Positions 12,470 through 23,784 of a stretch of 64,000 nt of DNA are shown in pieces. The stretch lies in NCBI RefSeq assembly GCF_002865645.1, contig NW_020194544.1:208517-272516 (forward strand). The letters run 5' to 3'. This stretch comes from Hyaloscypha bicolor E. Taxonomy: Eukaryota > Ascomycota > Leotiomycetes > Helotiales > Hyaloscyphaceae. The translations under genes and the position numbers were made by a program. Below the pieces are notes generated by a model. It saw nothing but the letters and a program-made list of their open reading frames with translations, searched no databases and was not told where the DNA came from. How positions within the stretch are numbered: position 1 is the first letter of the stretch; the number at the start of each line of letters is the position of its first letter.

Positions 12470-15240
12470 AATCTATTTTAATTTACTTTTTATTTTAAAA
12501 AGTATTTAAAGGAAATCCTTATAACCTTAAGAACCTTTAATTCTATAATCTATAACTATTATATTAATAATACTTATATAACTTCTTTAAGAATAATAAA
12601 ATAACTAAAGAATAAATTCCTTAAATTAGTAAAATATAATAGTTAGTTCTTAGAAGCTATAGTATTATTAAAAGCCTATAAATTAATAATATTAAAGTTT
12701 ATAGTATTAAGAGAGCTTAAATAATTATAAAAGGCCTACTAATACTAGAAAAAATAACTATAATTACTGAATTTAATATAAATATCCTAAATAAGCCAAG
12801 TAGTATATATAATAAGTTCTTGAAATAGAAAACCTTTATTAGAAACAGAACTAGACTAGGATTAACTAAGGAAGAACTAAAGAACTATAAAGCTAATAAT
12901 AAGGAATTCGAGAATATTATTAAAGGTATTTCCAAAAATAAATAAGAAAAGCTTAATAAAATTAAAACTATAACAAATAGTTTTAAAACTAAAGATTAGA
13001 ATAGAATTATATAATATAATAAAGCCTTTAGCTAATATATTAATAATATTTGTAATAACTTTAATAAAAATATTTATAAGAAGTTATATTTTCTTTTTAA
13101 AATAAAAGCTTTAATATATAAAGCTATTTAGTTAATTAATAAAGTTATTTTAAAATATATTTACTAAATTAGATATTACTAAGATATTTAAGTATATTAA
13201 AGCTATTTCGGAATCTAAAGAATTAGTTTTTAAGCTATTCTTAGCTAATAACCTTAAGGCTAGATAGTATATCTTTAATATTTCCGGAATTCTAATTAAG
13301 GGAATTTATAGTAATAAGCCTTTTCCTGTTTTCCGAACTAAGTTTAAAGAATAGGCTCCTATTATAATTTCAGTTTTAATTTAATTAGATTTAGCTAATA
13401 AAAATAAAACTAATTTAATATAGCCTAGTAATAAATCTACTAGTAAAACTAGTAGAATTAGTATAACTAGATAAGAAGAATCTAATAAGAAAGAAAAATA
13501 AGCTAAGTCTAAGACTTCTAATAAATAGTAAAAATCCGAGTACTAGTCTAAATATAAGGCTAGTAAAATAGAGGAAAATAAAAAAAAGGCAAGTAAAAAG
13601 AAATTCTTTATTCTAAAAGAAAAGATATTATTTAGAAAAACTTCTATATTTATATTTAGAACTAAAAAGTAAAAGATTAAGAATATTAAATCCGGAGAAA
13701 TTAAAAATATCTAATATATTTATAAAATACTAGCTAAATAGAAGTTAATATTTAAGGAAATATATAATAGTATTTTAAGATCTATTTATAAATAAGAATA
13801 TTATAGTATTATTAATAGATTTCTTATATAATATATATTTAATAGCTTATTAATACTTTCTTTATTAATATAGGAGATATTAATAATATTAAGAATAATC
13901 TAAAGCTAATTACTAAGATCTATAAAGTTACTAAAAATAAGAAATATATTTCTATTATTTAGATAAATAAAGAGATATAGGATTTCTTTTTCGAAATCCA
14001 GAAAATTAAAAACTATAAATATAAGTATTATATTTCTAAGTCTAGTATTACTAATCTAGATATAAATAGTTATATTTATAAGAAAAATTACTTGAAGTAA
14101 ATTAAGAAACTTAGTATTTAAAAGCTTTTAATATAGGAAATAAAGATATTATAATTTTATTTTTAAAAAAATAATATAATAAAATATAAAGATTTAGGTA
14201 ATAGCTACTTTATTTTAGCTTTTTAACTTTTAATAGCAGATTTATTAATATAGCTCGGATTTTATAAGGTATTAAATAAGTACTTTATTTATTTAGTTAT
14301 TTATTATTAGTTAGTCTAATATTATATTTCTAGAAATATTAATTATAATTAGTATAAAAGTAATACTAAAGATCTAATTATTACTAAAGCTTTAAATAGC
14401 GAATTCTATTTTAGTAAAAAGTATTAGAATATTAGCTATATTTTTTTTATAAATTATAAAAAGGCTATTATTTTTAGTAAAAAGTTCTTTAAAAATATTA
14501 ATTATTTTTTTATTTCTAATAATTTTGAGCCAGAAATAATAAAGGAAATAGGCGAGTATTTATTAAAGGTAATAAAAGAAAAGACTCTAAATATAGTCTA
14601 TTTAACTAGATAAATAAATACCTTTAGCTAGGTAATCTATAAGTCTGAAATTATAAATAAGTAATAATTCTCGAATAATATAGAAATTAAAGAATAGCTT
14701 AATAATAATTTATTATTTAATAGGCCTTTTACTATAATTCTAATAAATCTAGTTATTATTAAAAATAAAATATATAAAAATAGAGTTTTTTATAAGATTA
14801 TTAAAGCCTCTTATCTAGAGCTTTCTTCTTTTATTAAAGATTAATTTAAGAATATTATAAATAATATAAAATTTAAAAGAATTATTTATTTAAAATATAT
14901 TAATATAATTTATAATATAATTTACTATAATAAGCCTTTTTAATATCTAATAATAAAAGCAGAAATTAAATAATAATTAAAAGCAAATACTAATTAATAT
15001 AAAAAACTATATTAGATTTAGTATAAGAATATAGCTAAACAGATTTGAATTACCTTTAAATAAGTTCGGAAATATAAAATAAAACTATTTAAAAATAATA
15101 GATCTTATTTTAGATATATTAAAAAGAAATTAAATTAGCTAATAGAAGAAAATCCTAATTATTTTATTATTTTGGACTTTAAATAGGATTTTTCTATTAG
15201 TTTTAGTATTTAGGAAATAAGTATAAATAAATAAAGAATT
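12470..15240 (+). pseudogene. unidentified large ORF relic downstream of integrase in family A
   Basis: From about 12.47 to 15.24 kb one plus-strand reading direction has clearly fewer stops than the others, and the stops fall where Gln or Trp codons would mutate. Readable stretches include FKYIKAISESKELVFKLF, NNLKARQYIFNISGIL, a basic Lys/Ser-rich region (SKTSRISITR, KKKASKKKFF), YKDLGNSYFILAF, LIADLLI*LGFYKVLNK, SRNINYN*YKSNTKDLI and FKNIINNIKFKRIIYLK. The total would be roughly 900 aa, possibly with a frame change. It lies in the sense of gag-pol, in the position where env-like or accessory ORFs sit in some LTR elements. I do not recognise the family, and I see no clear signal peptide or fusion-like motif. 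The inverted copy at 26400-29190 preserves it. Confidence 0.55.
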
Positions 15241-15243
15241 AGA

Positions 15244-15562
15244 TATAATATAATAAATTATATTCTCTAAAAATTATATTCTCTAAAAATTATATTATTT
15301 TAGTAATTTTAAGGTTTTAGTTATATAATAAAGGCTATAGTCTTTTATATATAACTTATAGAAATTATATAAAAAAGCTAGTTTTTTTATAATTCTAGAA
15401 AATAATTTCTTTTTAGTATTTAATTAATTAAGCTTTTATATACTATATATTATTTATACTTTACTATTTATACTTTTAATTTATTATTTTACTATTAAGT
15501 TATATTTTATATTCTAATATACTTTATATAGGTTTTTGTTTTATTATAGTTTTCCTTTTATA
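15244..15562 (+). repeat. 3' LTR of gypsy family A
   Basis: Partner of 2492-2794. It contains a small extra duplication of TTATATTCTCTAAAAA near the start, which makes it about 16 bp longer. The 36-bp palindrome is at 15320-15355. Confidence 0.75.
15320..15355 (+). repeat. 36-bp palindrome, copy in family A 3' LTR
   Basis: Reads GTTATATAATAAAGGC, TATA, GTCTTTTATATATAAC. Same position in the LTR as the copy at 2551. Confidence 0.75.
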
Positions 15563-17320
15563 CTATTCTAACTAGTTAATTTCTTAATTAAATTATTAAC
15601 TAGAAATTATTATTATATCTTTTAATTAGATCTTTTAATTAAATATTTTATTTAATAAATAAATCGATTTTAGTTATTATTATTTATATAATAATTACTA
15701 TTATCTGAATTAAAGTACTAAATTTGCTCTTTAGTAATTATAACTAATATTACTTTTTTAATACTTCTATATTATAAATAACTACTATATTAATTATAAT
15801 ATATATAAATATTATAATAGCTTTCTTTTTAATTTAATATTTCTATATATTTTATATAGCCTTAATTATTATTCTTTTATTATTAAATAGCCTTCCTTAG
15901 CTTATTAATAGCTAGCCTCTTTCTTCTATTATTAAGTAGCTTTTCTTAGTTTATTAATAGCTTTTTATTTCTCTTTTATACTTTTATATTTCTCTTTTAT
16001 ATTTCCTATATATTAAATATATATATATAATACTATTAGAATGTTTTAGTTACTAGTATTAGGCTATAAGGTTTAGAGATATTAAATAAGGCTATTTTTT
16101 ATGGCTTTTAGATAGAATTCGTTTGATTTTCTATTATTTTTAAAAAATTGGCCTATATATATAAATAAATTATATATATATATAATATAGCTAGATTTTA
16201 ATATTAAAAATTATAGAAATTAAAAAATATTTATTTATAAGATAATAAAATATTATTTATTATAATTAGAAATTAAATATAAGAAATATATTAATTATTA
16301 TTAAATTTTTAATAATAATAATTATAAATAATAACTATTATTAGATTTTTATATAATTTTAAACTTATAAAAATATTTAAAAGTATTTTTAATAGCTTTT
16401 ATATAATAAAAGAAATTCGAATATTTATTAAATTATAAGAAATAAAAATATATTATTAAATTATTTTAATAATTATCTTTTAAAAGTAATATATTAAAAT
16501 CTTGAATTATTTTAAATTATATAAATTTATTATATAAAAATATAATATAATTAAAACTAATTATAAAAGTTCTTTAAAATAATTATCTTTATTTTTCTTT
16601 AATAAGTATTTTAAAAAAGTAAAAAACAAATACTTATTTTATTATTATAATATAAAAAATTATTATTTTTATTAAAATATTAAAATAAGAAGAAGTATAT
16701 AATACTTATTAAATAACTTTTATAATTTTATATCTAATTAAATTATTATTAACTTTAAGTACTTATTTCTAATATTTTTATTTTTATTTTTCTTATTTTA
16801 TTTTTTTAATTAAAATAATAAATTAAAGATAATATTATTTAAAAGAAAAACTTTTTTTTATATATCTTATAAATATATAAAAATAATTAAAGTTATATAG
16901 CTTTATTATTAGAAAAATTAAAACTTATATTATATTTTAATACTTTTTATATTTTTAATAATAAGATATATTTTAAAATAATTATTAAATTCGAAAGTTA
17001 TTTATTATTACTTATATTTAAAGCAAGTTTATAATATAAATAGTTTTATTATAATAGTTTTTAAGTATTTTTAAAAAATATACTTTTTTAATATTTCTTA
17101 TTTTTTATTAGATATTTACTTTTTCTTATAAAAGAAAATATCTTTATATAAAAATTTATTATATAGAATACTTAGTAAATTTTTCGCTTAGATTTAATAT
17201 TAAACTAATACGAATTAATTCTATTAATCCTAAGTAATATTAGGAGATATTAATACCCCAGATATTATTATTAAGCTTAATAAATCAATTTTTATATTAA
17301 TTTTAATTAGCTTGCTAAGA
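15563..17320. other. AT-rich RIP-mutated DNA right of family A
   Basis: No gene or domain is recognisable. A roughly 36-bp unit resembling TAAATAGCCTTCCTTAGC is repeated at about 15885 and 15935. Composition returns to normal near 17320, which marks the start of the next gene island. Confidence 0.6.
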
Positions 17321-18618
17321 GGTTTTGAGAAGAAAAGCGGGGCGAGCAAAGTATTAGCTAAGAGTTTAAAGAAAGGATCTTAATAGCAGATTCCCCTCCA
17401 AAGATTTGGGTCGTTAACAGGCTTCTTTGGGCAGCCGTTGCAAAGGCGGGAACTAAGCTCGTGGCTGCTCTGGTGGCATTTCTTGCAATACAATAGATAC
17501 TCCGTATAACGTAACTCTTTCTTTTCGCTGAAGGTTGTTAGGCAACTTAACGTATGCTTAAAAGCTTGACTCTTACTCGGCTATTGAACTTGGCACCAGC
17601 GGCAGTCTGTAGGGATTGCAGCTGGTATGGCTTTCCCTCCTAAAAATAAAAATATACCTCGGCAGGCTCGTAAGGGATTTCAGCCGCCGAGGATGGGTCC
17701 GGGGGCTAACCCGAAATCAACTAGCCAAGCGGCGGCCGACCGAACAAGCGAGGCGGCCACTAAAACCTGTGGTGTTTCGGCAGTGGCACGTGCACGCCCT
17801 TCTGGAGTCCCTTCCGGGGAGTTTATAAATATTGGACTAATTTAGAGTTAAGTCGTTTCTTTCTCATATGATATTTCAACGTAGATGTAACGGGAAGAAT
17901 CCAGGTGAACTGTTTACTATTAGTGCTAGTAAATAGCCGATTAATTAGTGCCGTAGATACTTACTCAAAACCCATAATAGAGCAGGGAGTTCGTCTGAAA
18001 CTAACATCCCGTCTCTGGCGACCCAGCTGATATCAGCCCTAGGCAATTTTCGGTGAATGGTGGGGTGGCATGGTACGCAAAGTTCCCAGCCACATTATGA
18101 GACGAAACAAATCTTATCTACGTCAATGCATAATCGATATTTGTGATGCCCTAAGGAGGGCAAAGTTGATATGTATCAGACGCTTAGAATCACAGCGACA
18201 GACCTTACGAACCCACCTCCGTAGGCCATTTCCCGAGCCTCGCCAAACCTCCTTTATGGCTCAAAATCCAAGAGTCGTGACTATCACTTCCAAAGTTTAG
18301 AGCCACCGAGACATTTAATATTCCCAATTTATCGTACATCGCGATCAAATTAAATAAATTACCCTTTAATCAATTTACATGGTTCTTTTTGAGAACCTGA
18401 TGATTTTGTTTACTCCGTAGGTGCAGAATGCCCTGTGGAGCACAGACCTACGAACGTGGTTCGTTACGTGTTTCAGCCATCACCAGTAATTTATACTTCA
18501 TTTAATCTCTTTTGTCCTCGTCACCTTCGTCGCCGTTGGTTGGCAACACACATTGTAAAGAACACCAAACTATGTTCTCGGGCTTTTAGACTCTACGGGT
18601 AGAGCTTCTATAGTTACA
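17321..18618. other. gene-island DNA of normal composition, no identified gene
   Basis: The segment has ordinary GC content and CpG, so it was spared by RIP. Two small ATG frames exist on the plus strand: 17627-17845 (72 aa, basic, starting MAFPPKNKNIPRQARKG) and 18070-18300 (76 aa, Arg-rich). Neither resembles a family I know, and both could be chance. The last 200-300 bp before 18619 presumably hold the promoter of the fasciclin gene. No tRNA or rRNA fold was noticed. Confidence 0.45.
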
Positions 18619-20030
18619 ATGATGTATATTTTATCTTTGGCCATCGCTCTGGTGCCTTTGGCAGTACACACCTCAGCCAGTTTCTTATCTGTATTAGCCA
18701 GCCGTCCCGAACCCTCCCAGTTCAACGCATATTTGTCTCAGTTTCCCCGGCTTACAACTACCATCAGCACTGTGGACAATGCAACTCTTCTCATACCTTC
18801 GAACACCGCATTTACAAAATGGCTTCAGAACACTGTTCCACCCCTCACAGCATCTGATATTGAAAATACACTTAATTATCATATCATTCACGGCACATTT
18901 CCGGTAGCCTCATTTACGAACACTGCGCAATTCGTACCTTCGTTTCTGACCAATACTTCATACTCGAACGTAACGGAAGGTCTTCTAGTTGGATTGATCA
19001 ACATTGATGGAAATCCACAGATCCGATCAGGCCTAGGCACCAACAGCTCTATAGTCACACCTGTATGTCTCTTAATCCCATACAGAATTACATCGTTGGA
19101 CGTTTTTAACTTTAAGATAGGATCTTATAGCAAACGGAGGATTAATCCACATTCTTGATTCAGTTCTTCGGCTGCCTCAGTCCCAATCCACGACCGCTGC
19201 AGCATTAAACCTGAGCTTCTATACTGCCATCCTCCAGGTCGGTAACTTTTTGAGTAACGAAGAGATCAATTTCACCGACGCCATCGTCGAGCTCCCGGAC
19301 GTGACATACTTCTTTCCCAACACGGCGGGTGCGCTCGCGATGTTCAAAAGCATGTCCTCGGCGTTAACACATCAGCAACGGGATGCCATGTTGGAATATC
19401 ACGTTGTGACAGGGTTTGTTGGCGTGTCATCGGACCTTACAAATATGGAGGTCATACGTACTGTCCAAGGAAGCAATTTGACAATCTTTGTTGGACCGGA
19501 CGGTTCGAAGTTTGTGAATAACGTGAAGATAATCGCTACAGACTACTTAATTAATAATGGCGTTCTACATACTATTGATGGGTAAGCAGGCCTTTTCAAA
19601 CTTTAAGCATCACGACTAATATCCCGAAAGACTCCTAAATCCAAATAATATTACCGCACCTGTTTTCAGCTATTCACCATTGCCCGTTTCAAGGGGAGCC
19701 TTAACTGGAATTGTCATAGGAGGGGTGGTCATTGTCTTCTCCATTTCCGCAGCCATGTCGTTATACATCAGAAGACGAAAACGACGTCCGACGGCTCGAG
19801 CCTTTTCAAATCTTGAACCTACACCAACCGAGGACACTACTCATACTCAGTCGATAAGCGGGCCATTATACGAGCTGGAGCCGCATGAAAAAGGTGTCAT
19901 TGAGTTGGTCTATGACCCCAGCGCCCATTTACCCGAACTAGCGGCAGTGAAGATGAGAGCGGAACCAATGGTCTATCGGGACCCTGTTACTCAGAAGTGG
20001 ACACCGATAAATCTGCCGGTGGGGATGTAA
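18619..20030 (+). CDS. fasciclin (FAS1) domain cell-surface protein with one C-terminal membrane segment
   Basis: Three exons (18619-19062, 19121-19581, 19670-20030) with GT-AG introns of 58 and 88 bp give 421 aa. Residues 1-20 are a signal peptide (MMYILSLAIALVPLAVHTSA). FAS1 domain 1 spans about 21-168, with TLLIPSNTAF, LNYHIIHG and GGLIHILDSVLRLP. FAS1 domain 2 spans about 180-302, with VTYFFPNTAG, LEYHVVTG and NNGVLHTIDG. Six or more Asn-X-Ser/Thr sites lie outside the membrane. A membrane segment at about 313-335 is followed by RRRKRR and a roughly 85-aa cytosolic tail, so the protein is type I. FAS1 domains are adhesion modules in fungal cell-surface proteins; the role here is inferred. 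The gene is unbroken although it lies between two RIPped blocks. Exon 1 is in phase 0 at the first junction, and the reading GTNSSIVTP-DLIANGG fits the fold. Confidence 0.88.
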
Positions 20031-20384
20031 ATGTCATTTACTGTTATGGTTGTCATAGAACTGGTGGTATTGGGCGCTTGCGGTATTTCCTGGATAGGGA
20101 AAGTACATGATTAATCCTTTTCCCCAGAAGTATTAGATGTATGGTCATATGATTTATATGCAACTCTTACTCTCTCCTGCGTTCGGTATGGTCCATTTTG
20201 GGGGGGCATACAAATACTCTACTTTGCACAGATTCGGGTACTTTAGACTACTCAATGTCAATGATTTGGGTCCTTAATTTGCTTGCTTCGATCAATGCAT
20301 TCTACTCACCAAAACCAGCTCAAGTCAATATAAGCACTACTAATTGTAAAGTTACAAATGAACGAGCATTGAAGCATTACCGGT
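20031..20384. other. 3' flank of the fasciclin gene
   Basis: Normal-composition DNA without a convincing gene. It presumably holds the 3' UTR and polyadenylation signals. Confidence 0.4.
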
Positions 20385-20613
20385 TGTAACGGCTCTGGCT
20401 AGGGTTATAAGGGGGGTGGCTGTCACATGACTGGTTTCACCTAAACAGCCGGCGTTTCAGTGGTTTTAGCTAGTATTCCCCCCTTTTATCCTCTTCTTCT
20501 CCCTCTCTCTCTCCTTCTTCTCTTTAGCTTAGTATTTTCAATACATAAGATTCTTGAATCTTTGAGCCTTAGCTATTACCTCAATTTCAATATTATACTA
20601 GTCGGGGTTATAA
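20385..20613 (+). repeat. LTR-like fragment, not RIPped
   Basis: Begins TGTAACGGCTCTGG and ends GGGGTTATAACA, a TG...CA boundary pair with weak inverted ends. It shares the blocks GTCACATG, CGGCGTTTCAGTGGT and TTTGAGCCTT with 62-361. A pyrimidine-rich run (CCCTCTCTCTCTCCTTC) lies in the middle. AT-rich, RIPped DNA begins immediately to its right, which may be the internal part of the same element, but I could not read any domain there. Confidence 0.5.
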
Positions 20614-20639
20614 CAGATTTCAAATTAATATATAACTCT

Positions 20640-23220
20640 TTATAAAATAAAGTTTTATAATTAATATTATTAGAAAATATAGTTTTACTAGAAATAAATT
20701 AATATTATTCTGTTTTATAAGCTTAGTAAGGTTTTATATTTAATAAAATATTTTAGAATATTTCAAAAATTAATATTAATTAAAAAGAAATAATAATAAT
20801 AAATTAATTTAATTATTTCTAAATAAGCTAATTCTTATATATTTTTAATTTTTATAAAAAGATTTATAAATTATATTATTAAAAGGCTAAAAACTATTAT
20901 ATAACTTTTATAAGAAATAAGAAAAGCTTTTATTAAACTATAATATTATTATAAGAAATCTTTTACTTATATTATAATAAAAATATATAATAATATATAA
21001 ATAAATATTAAATATTATAAACTTTATTTCTTATTTCAAATAATACTTATATTAAAATTATATTTTCTAATTAAATAAAAGACTTTATATACTTAATTAA
21101 ATATAAGAAAATATATAAGAAAATAATTATAATTTTAAAAAGAGATATTAATTAGGCTTTTATTAAAAGAATTTCTTAGAAATTAATTATATTTATAAGT
21201 ATTACTTTATAATATTTTTATTATAATTACCAAAATATTATTTTATTAGTTTATGCCTTATATTTTATTTAATACAATTTTCGAGAAATAATTTATTACA
21301 AAATAATAAAACTATTAATAAATAAAATTACTAATAATTAAAATATTAATTAAAAATTAATTTTATTATTAATATAATTATTTAGCTAAATATTTAGAAA
21401 AGTATTTAATTTAATACTTTTAATATTATTTAATTAAGAAAATAAATAATATTTTAAATATTATAATAATATTAGCTTAGTAATTATATTAGTAATTTAA
21501 ATTTATAAAAGTTATTTTATTATAATATTTTAAAGAAAAAAAAGATTTTTTTTTTAAAATAAAAAAAACTTAATAAGCCTTTAATTTCTTTAATAGATAT
21601 ATAATTTTATAACTATATATATTAATAATAATATTATTAAAATTATTATAAAATTATATTTATATATAAGAATATAAGAATTTTAATATTTTAAATATTA
21701 GTTTAGCTATATATATTATTATAATTATATAATATTTAAAAGCTTTTATATTAATATTATATCTTATTTATTTTATTATATATTAATTAATAAATTAAAA
21801 ATATATATAAATATTATAATTTAATTTTTATAAAAAAGCAAGAATTATAAAGAAAGAATTCGGAAATAAAACTTTATAATATAATATTTAATAAAAGTAC
21901 TAAAATAATTAATAATATTATTAAAGTAAATTTCTAATTTATTTATATTAGCTAAACTAAATAAAAACAAAGTTTTTATAAATATAATTTAGAACTATAT
22001 TTATCTAATTAATATTTTCATTATTATAAATTTAATATTATTATTAGTTTTCTATTTAACTTGGAATTATTTAGAATTAGTAATTAAATATTTAAAGGCT
22101 TTAGTATTAATTATAATTTTATAAAAGTAATAAGTATTATATTTTATTATATTATTAATTATAAAAGTCTAAGTATTTTTTATAAAGAATTTAATAAGTT
22201 TTAAAATATAGTTTTTACTTATTATTTAATATAAATTAATAATTATGTATAAAATATTTTAATTTTTAATTTAAGCTAGCTTAATATTTATATTATTAAA
22301 AACTTTTTAATAATAGTATTTAAAACATTATTTATTTATTTTACTATTTTAATTTTTAAGCCTTTATTTTTTTTTAATTATATATTCTTGGAAATATTAA
22401 TTAATCTTTTAATAATATTAAATTATAGCCTCTTCTATTTTAATATATATATATATAATTATAAGAATTTTAAGCTTATTAAATTATTATATAATTTAAA
22501 TCTTTTTGCCTTTTAATTATATATATATATATATATATATTATTAAGTTCTTAATAGCTTTATTAATTTAAAGATATATAAGTTTTTAAAAAACTAAAAC
22601 TAAAATTAATATTCTTATATTATAATATAAAAATAAGAAATAAAATAAGAAACTTATTAATTTATTTTATAAGTTTTATTTTTATTATATATATATATAT
22701 ATAGGCTTTTCTAAAATAATTCTTTTATTATTACTAATAATAAGCTTTTATTAAATTTTAAAAAAGTCGAATTTTTAAGCTTTACTTTATTACTTTATTT
22801 AATATTTAATTTATTAAAATCATTTTTTATATTAGAGAATTTCTTATATTATTAATTAATAATTACTTGAATAATAATAAGAATTATAATTAAATTTAGA
22901 ATTAAACTAGCTTATTTGTGTTTTTAAAGGCTTAATAAAATAGCTATTAAAAGTATATAAAAAATGCATTTAATTAGATATATAATTATTAAAATATTAA
23001 TATAATTTTAAAAAAGTGGTTTATTTAAAGAAATAATTATATAATAACTAAAATATAAAAATGTTTACTTATTTAATTATATATATTATAATTCCTTTAA
23101 TAATAAAGATATTATAATTTTAAGAATATAGTTTTAATTTCTAAAATATATAATATAGTTTTAATTAGTATTATAATAGTTTTTGTTTTTTTAATTACTT
23201 TTAAATTAAACTAATTATAT
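20640..23220. other. AT-rich block with TA microsatellites
   Basis: Heavily RIPped DNA. Apart from the copia fragment at 21700-22225 I could identify nothing. Runs of alternating TA lie at about 22445, 22517-22541 and 22687-22703. Confidence 0.6.
21700..22225 (-). mobile_element. copia fragment, RIPped
   Basis: The sequence follows 36930-37590 of copia copy 1 nearly base for base, with A/T substitutions and small gaps. Shared stretches include TTAGCTAAACTAAATAAAAA and AAAGTAATAAGTATTATATT. It is an internal piece without LTRs. Confidence 0.65.
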
Positions 23221-23244
23221 TTCTCTTTTATTACTCTTATACTT

Positions 23245-23269
23245 AGAGAGAGAGAGAGAGAGAGAGAGG
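23245..23269 (+). repeat. (AG)n microsatellite
   Basis: About twelve AG dinucleotides at the transition from AT-rich DNA to the next gene island. Confidence 0.95.
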
Positions 23270-23784
23270 AATTAAAGAAAGTAAATATTTGAAGTTGTAA
23301 TAGAGGTACAGGGAGAGAGTGTAGTATATGGGCGTTATGTGGGTGTTTGCGATTTTTGGTGGGGTGGCACGTGCCGAGTTGTAAGTCGTAAGTCGAAAGT
23401 CGAAAGTTGCAAAGCTCGCTTGGCCACTTGATCCTTATGGCTTTCCGTATCGGCTTGACGTGGCCAATCCGTCTAACCCAAAGCCTGCCTAGCGCAGAAT
23501 TCAGCATTGTGGAGGCTGAGTGCAAGCGACGTCCCCCGAATCCAGCGAGGCAATCCTCTTTTATTATTCTCTCACTTATTTATCTCAGCTTCCTTTTCTC
23601 CTCTCGTAAAATTTCGCCTTTCTTTCTGGTCCCCCCAACGGCTTCGACAGGCCGTGAACTGTTTCTCAATGGCCCAGACAGGCTGCCATCGCTGTCCTCA
23701 ACTGGATGTAATGTGGCAGAAAAGAGGTTTGACCCTGAATAACATAGAAATTAATAGGCATTAATGCCACTGACTACTCTTTAG
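23270..23784. other. 5' flank of the CorA-like gene
   Basis: Normal-composition DNA. A short tandem of GTAAGTC/GAAAGTC units lies at about 23380-23407. An ATG at 23669 opens a 31-codon frame and is followed by a GTAATG donor and a TTTAG acceptor at 23784, but the phase does not join the next exon. The true first exon is therefore unresolved. Confidence 0.35.

Larger units (their letters stand above)
2492..15562 (+). mobile_element. Ty3/gypsy LTR retrotransposon, family A, RIP-inactivated, about 13 kb
   Basis: Two direct repeats of about 300 bp (2492-2794 and 15244-15562) bound the element. CTAT precedes the left one and follows the right one, consistent with a short target-site duplication whose exact length I cannot fix. 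Between them on the plus strand come a gag-like relic, reverse transcriptase, RNase H, integrase and then a long extra reading frame. Every frame is broken by stops that mostly sit where Gln, Arg or Trp would be, as RIP produces. Thirteen kilobases is long for a fungal gypsy element; the excess is the region from about 10.6 kb to the 3' LTR. The same arrangement of 3' LTR, extra ORF, spacer and integrase tail recurs inverted at 26123-31686, so it is one unit. Confidence 0.8.

Noticed and set aside
18694..18891. Minus-strand frame of 65 codons
   Set aside because: Antisense to exon 1 of the fasciclin gene.
20198..20389. Plus-strand frame of 63 codons downstream of the fasciclin gene
   Set aside because: Non-ATG start, no recognisable features and runs into the LTR-like fragment.
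20460..20645. Plus-strand hydrophobic frame
   Set aside because: Leu/Ser-rich translation of the pyrimidine tract inside the LTR-like fragment.
23211..23525. Minus-strand frame of 104 codons
   Set aside because: Its C-terminus is a translation of the (AG)n microsatellite; no domain.
23407..23742. Plus-strand frame of 111 codons
   Set aside because: Starts at TTG, no family resemblance, and lies in the likely 5' region of the CorA-like gene.
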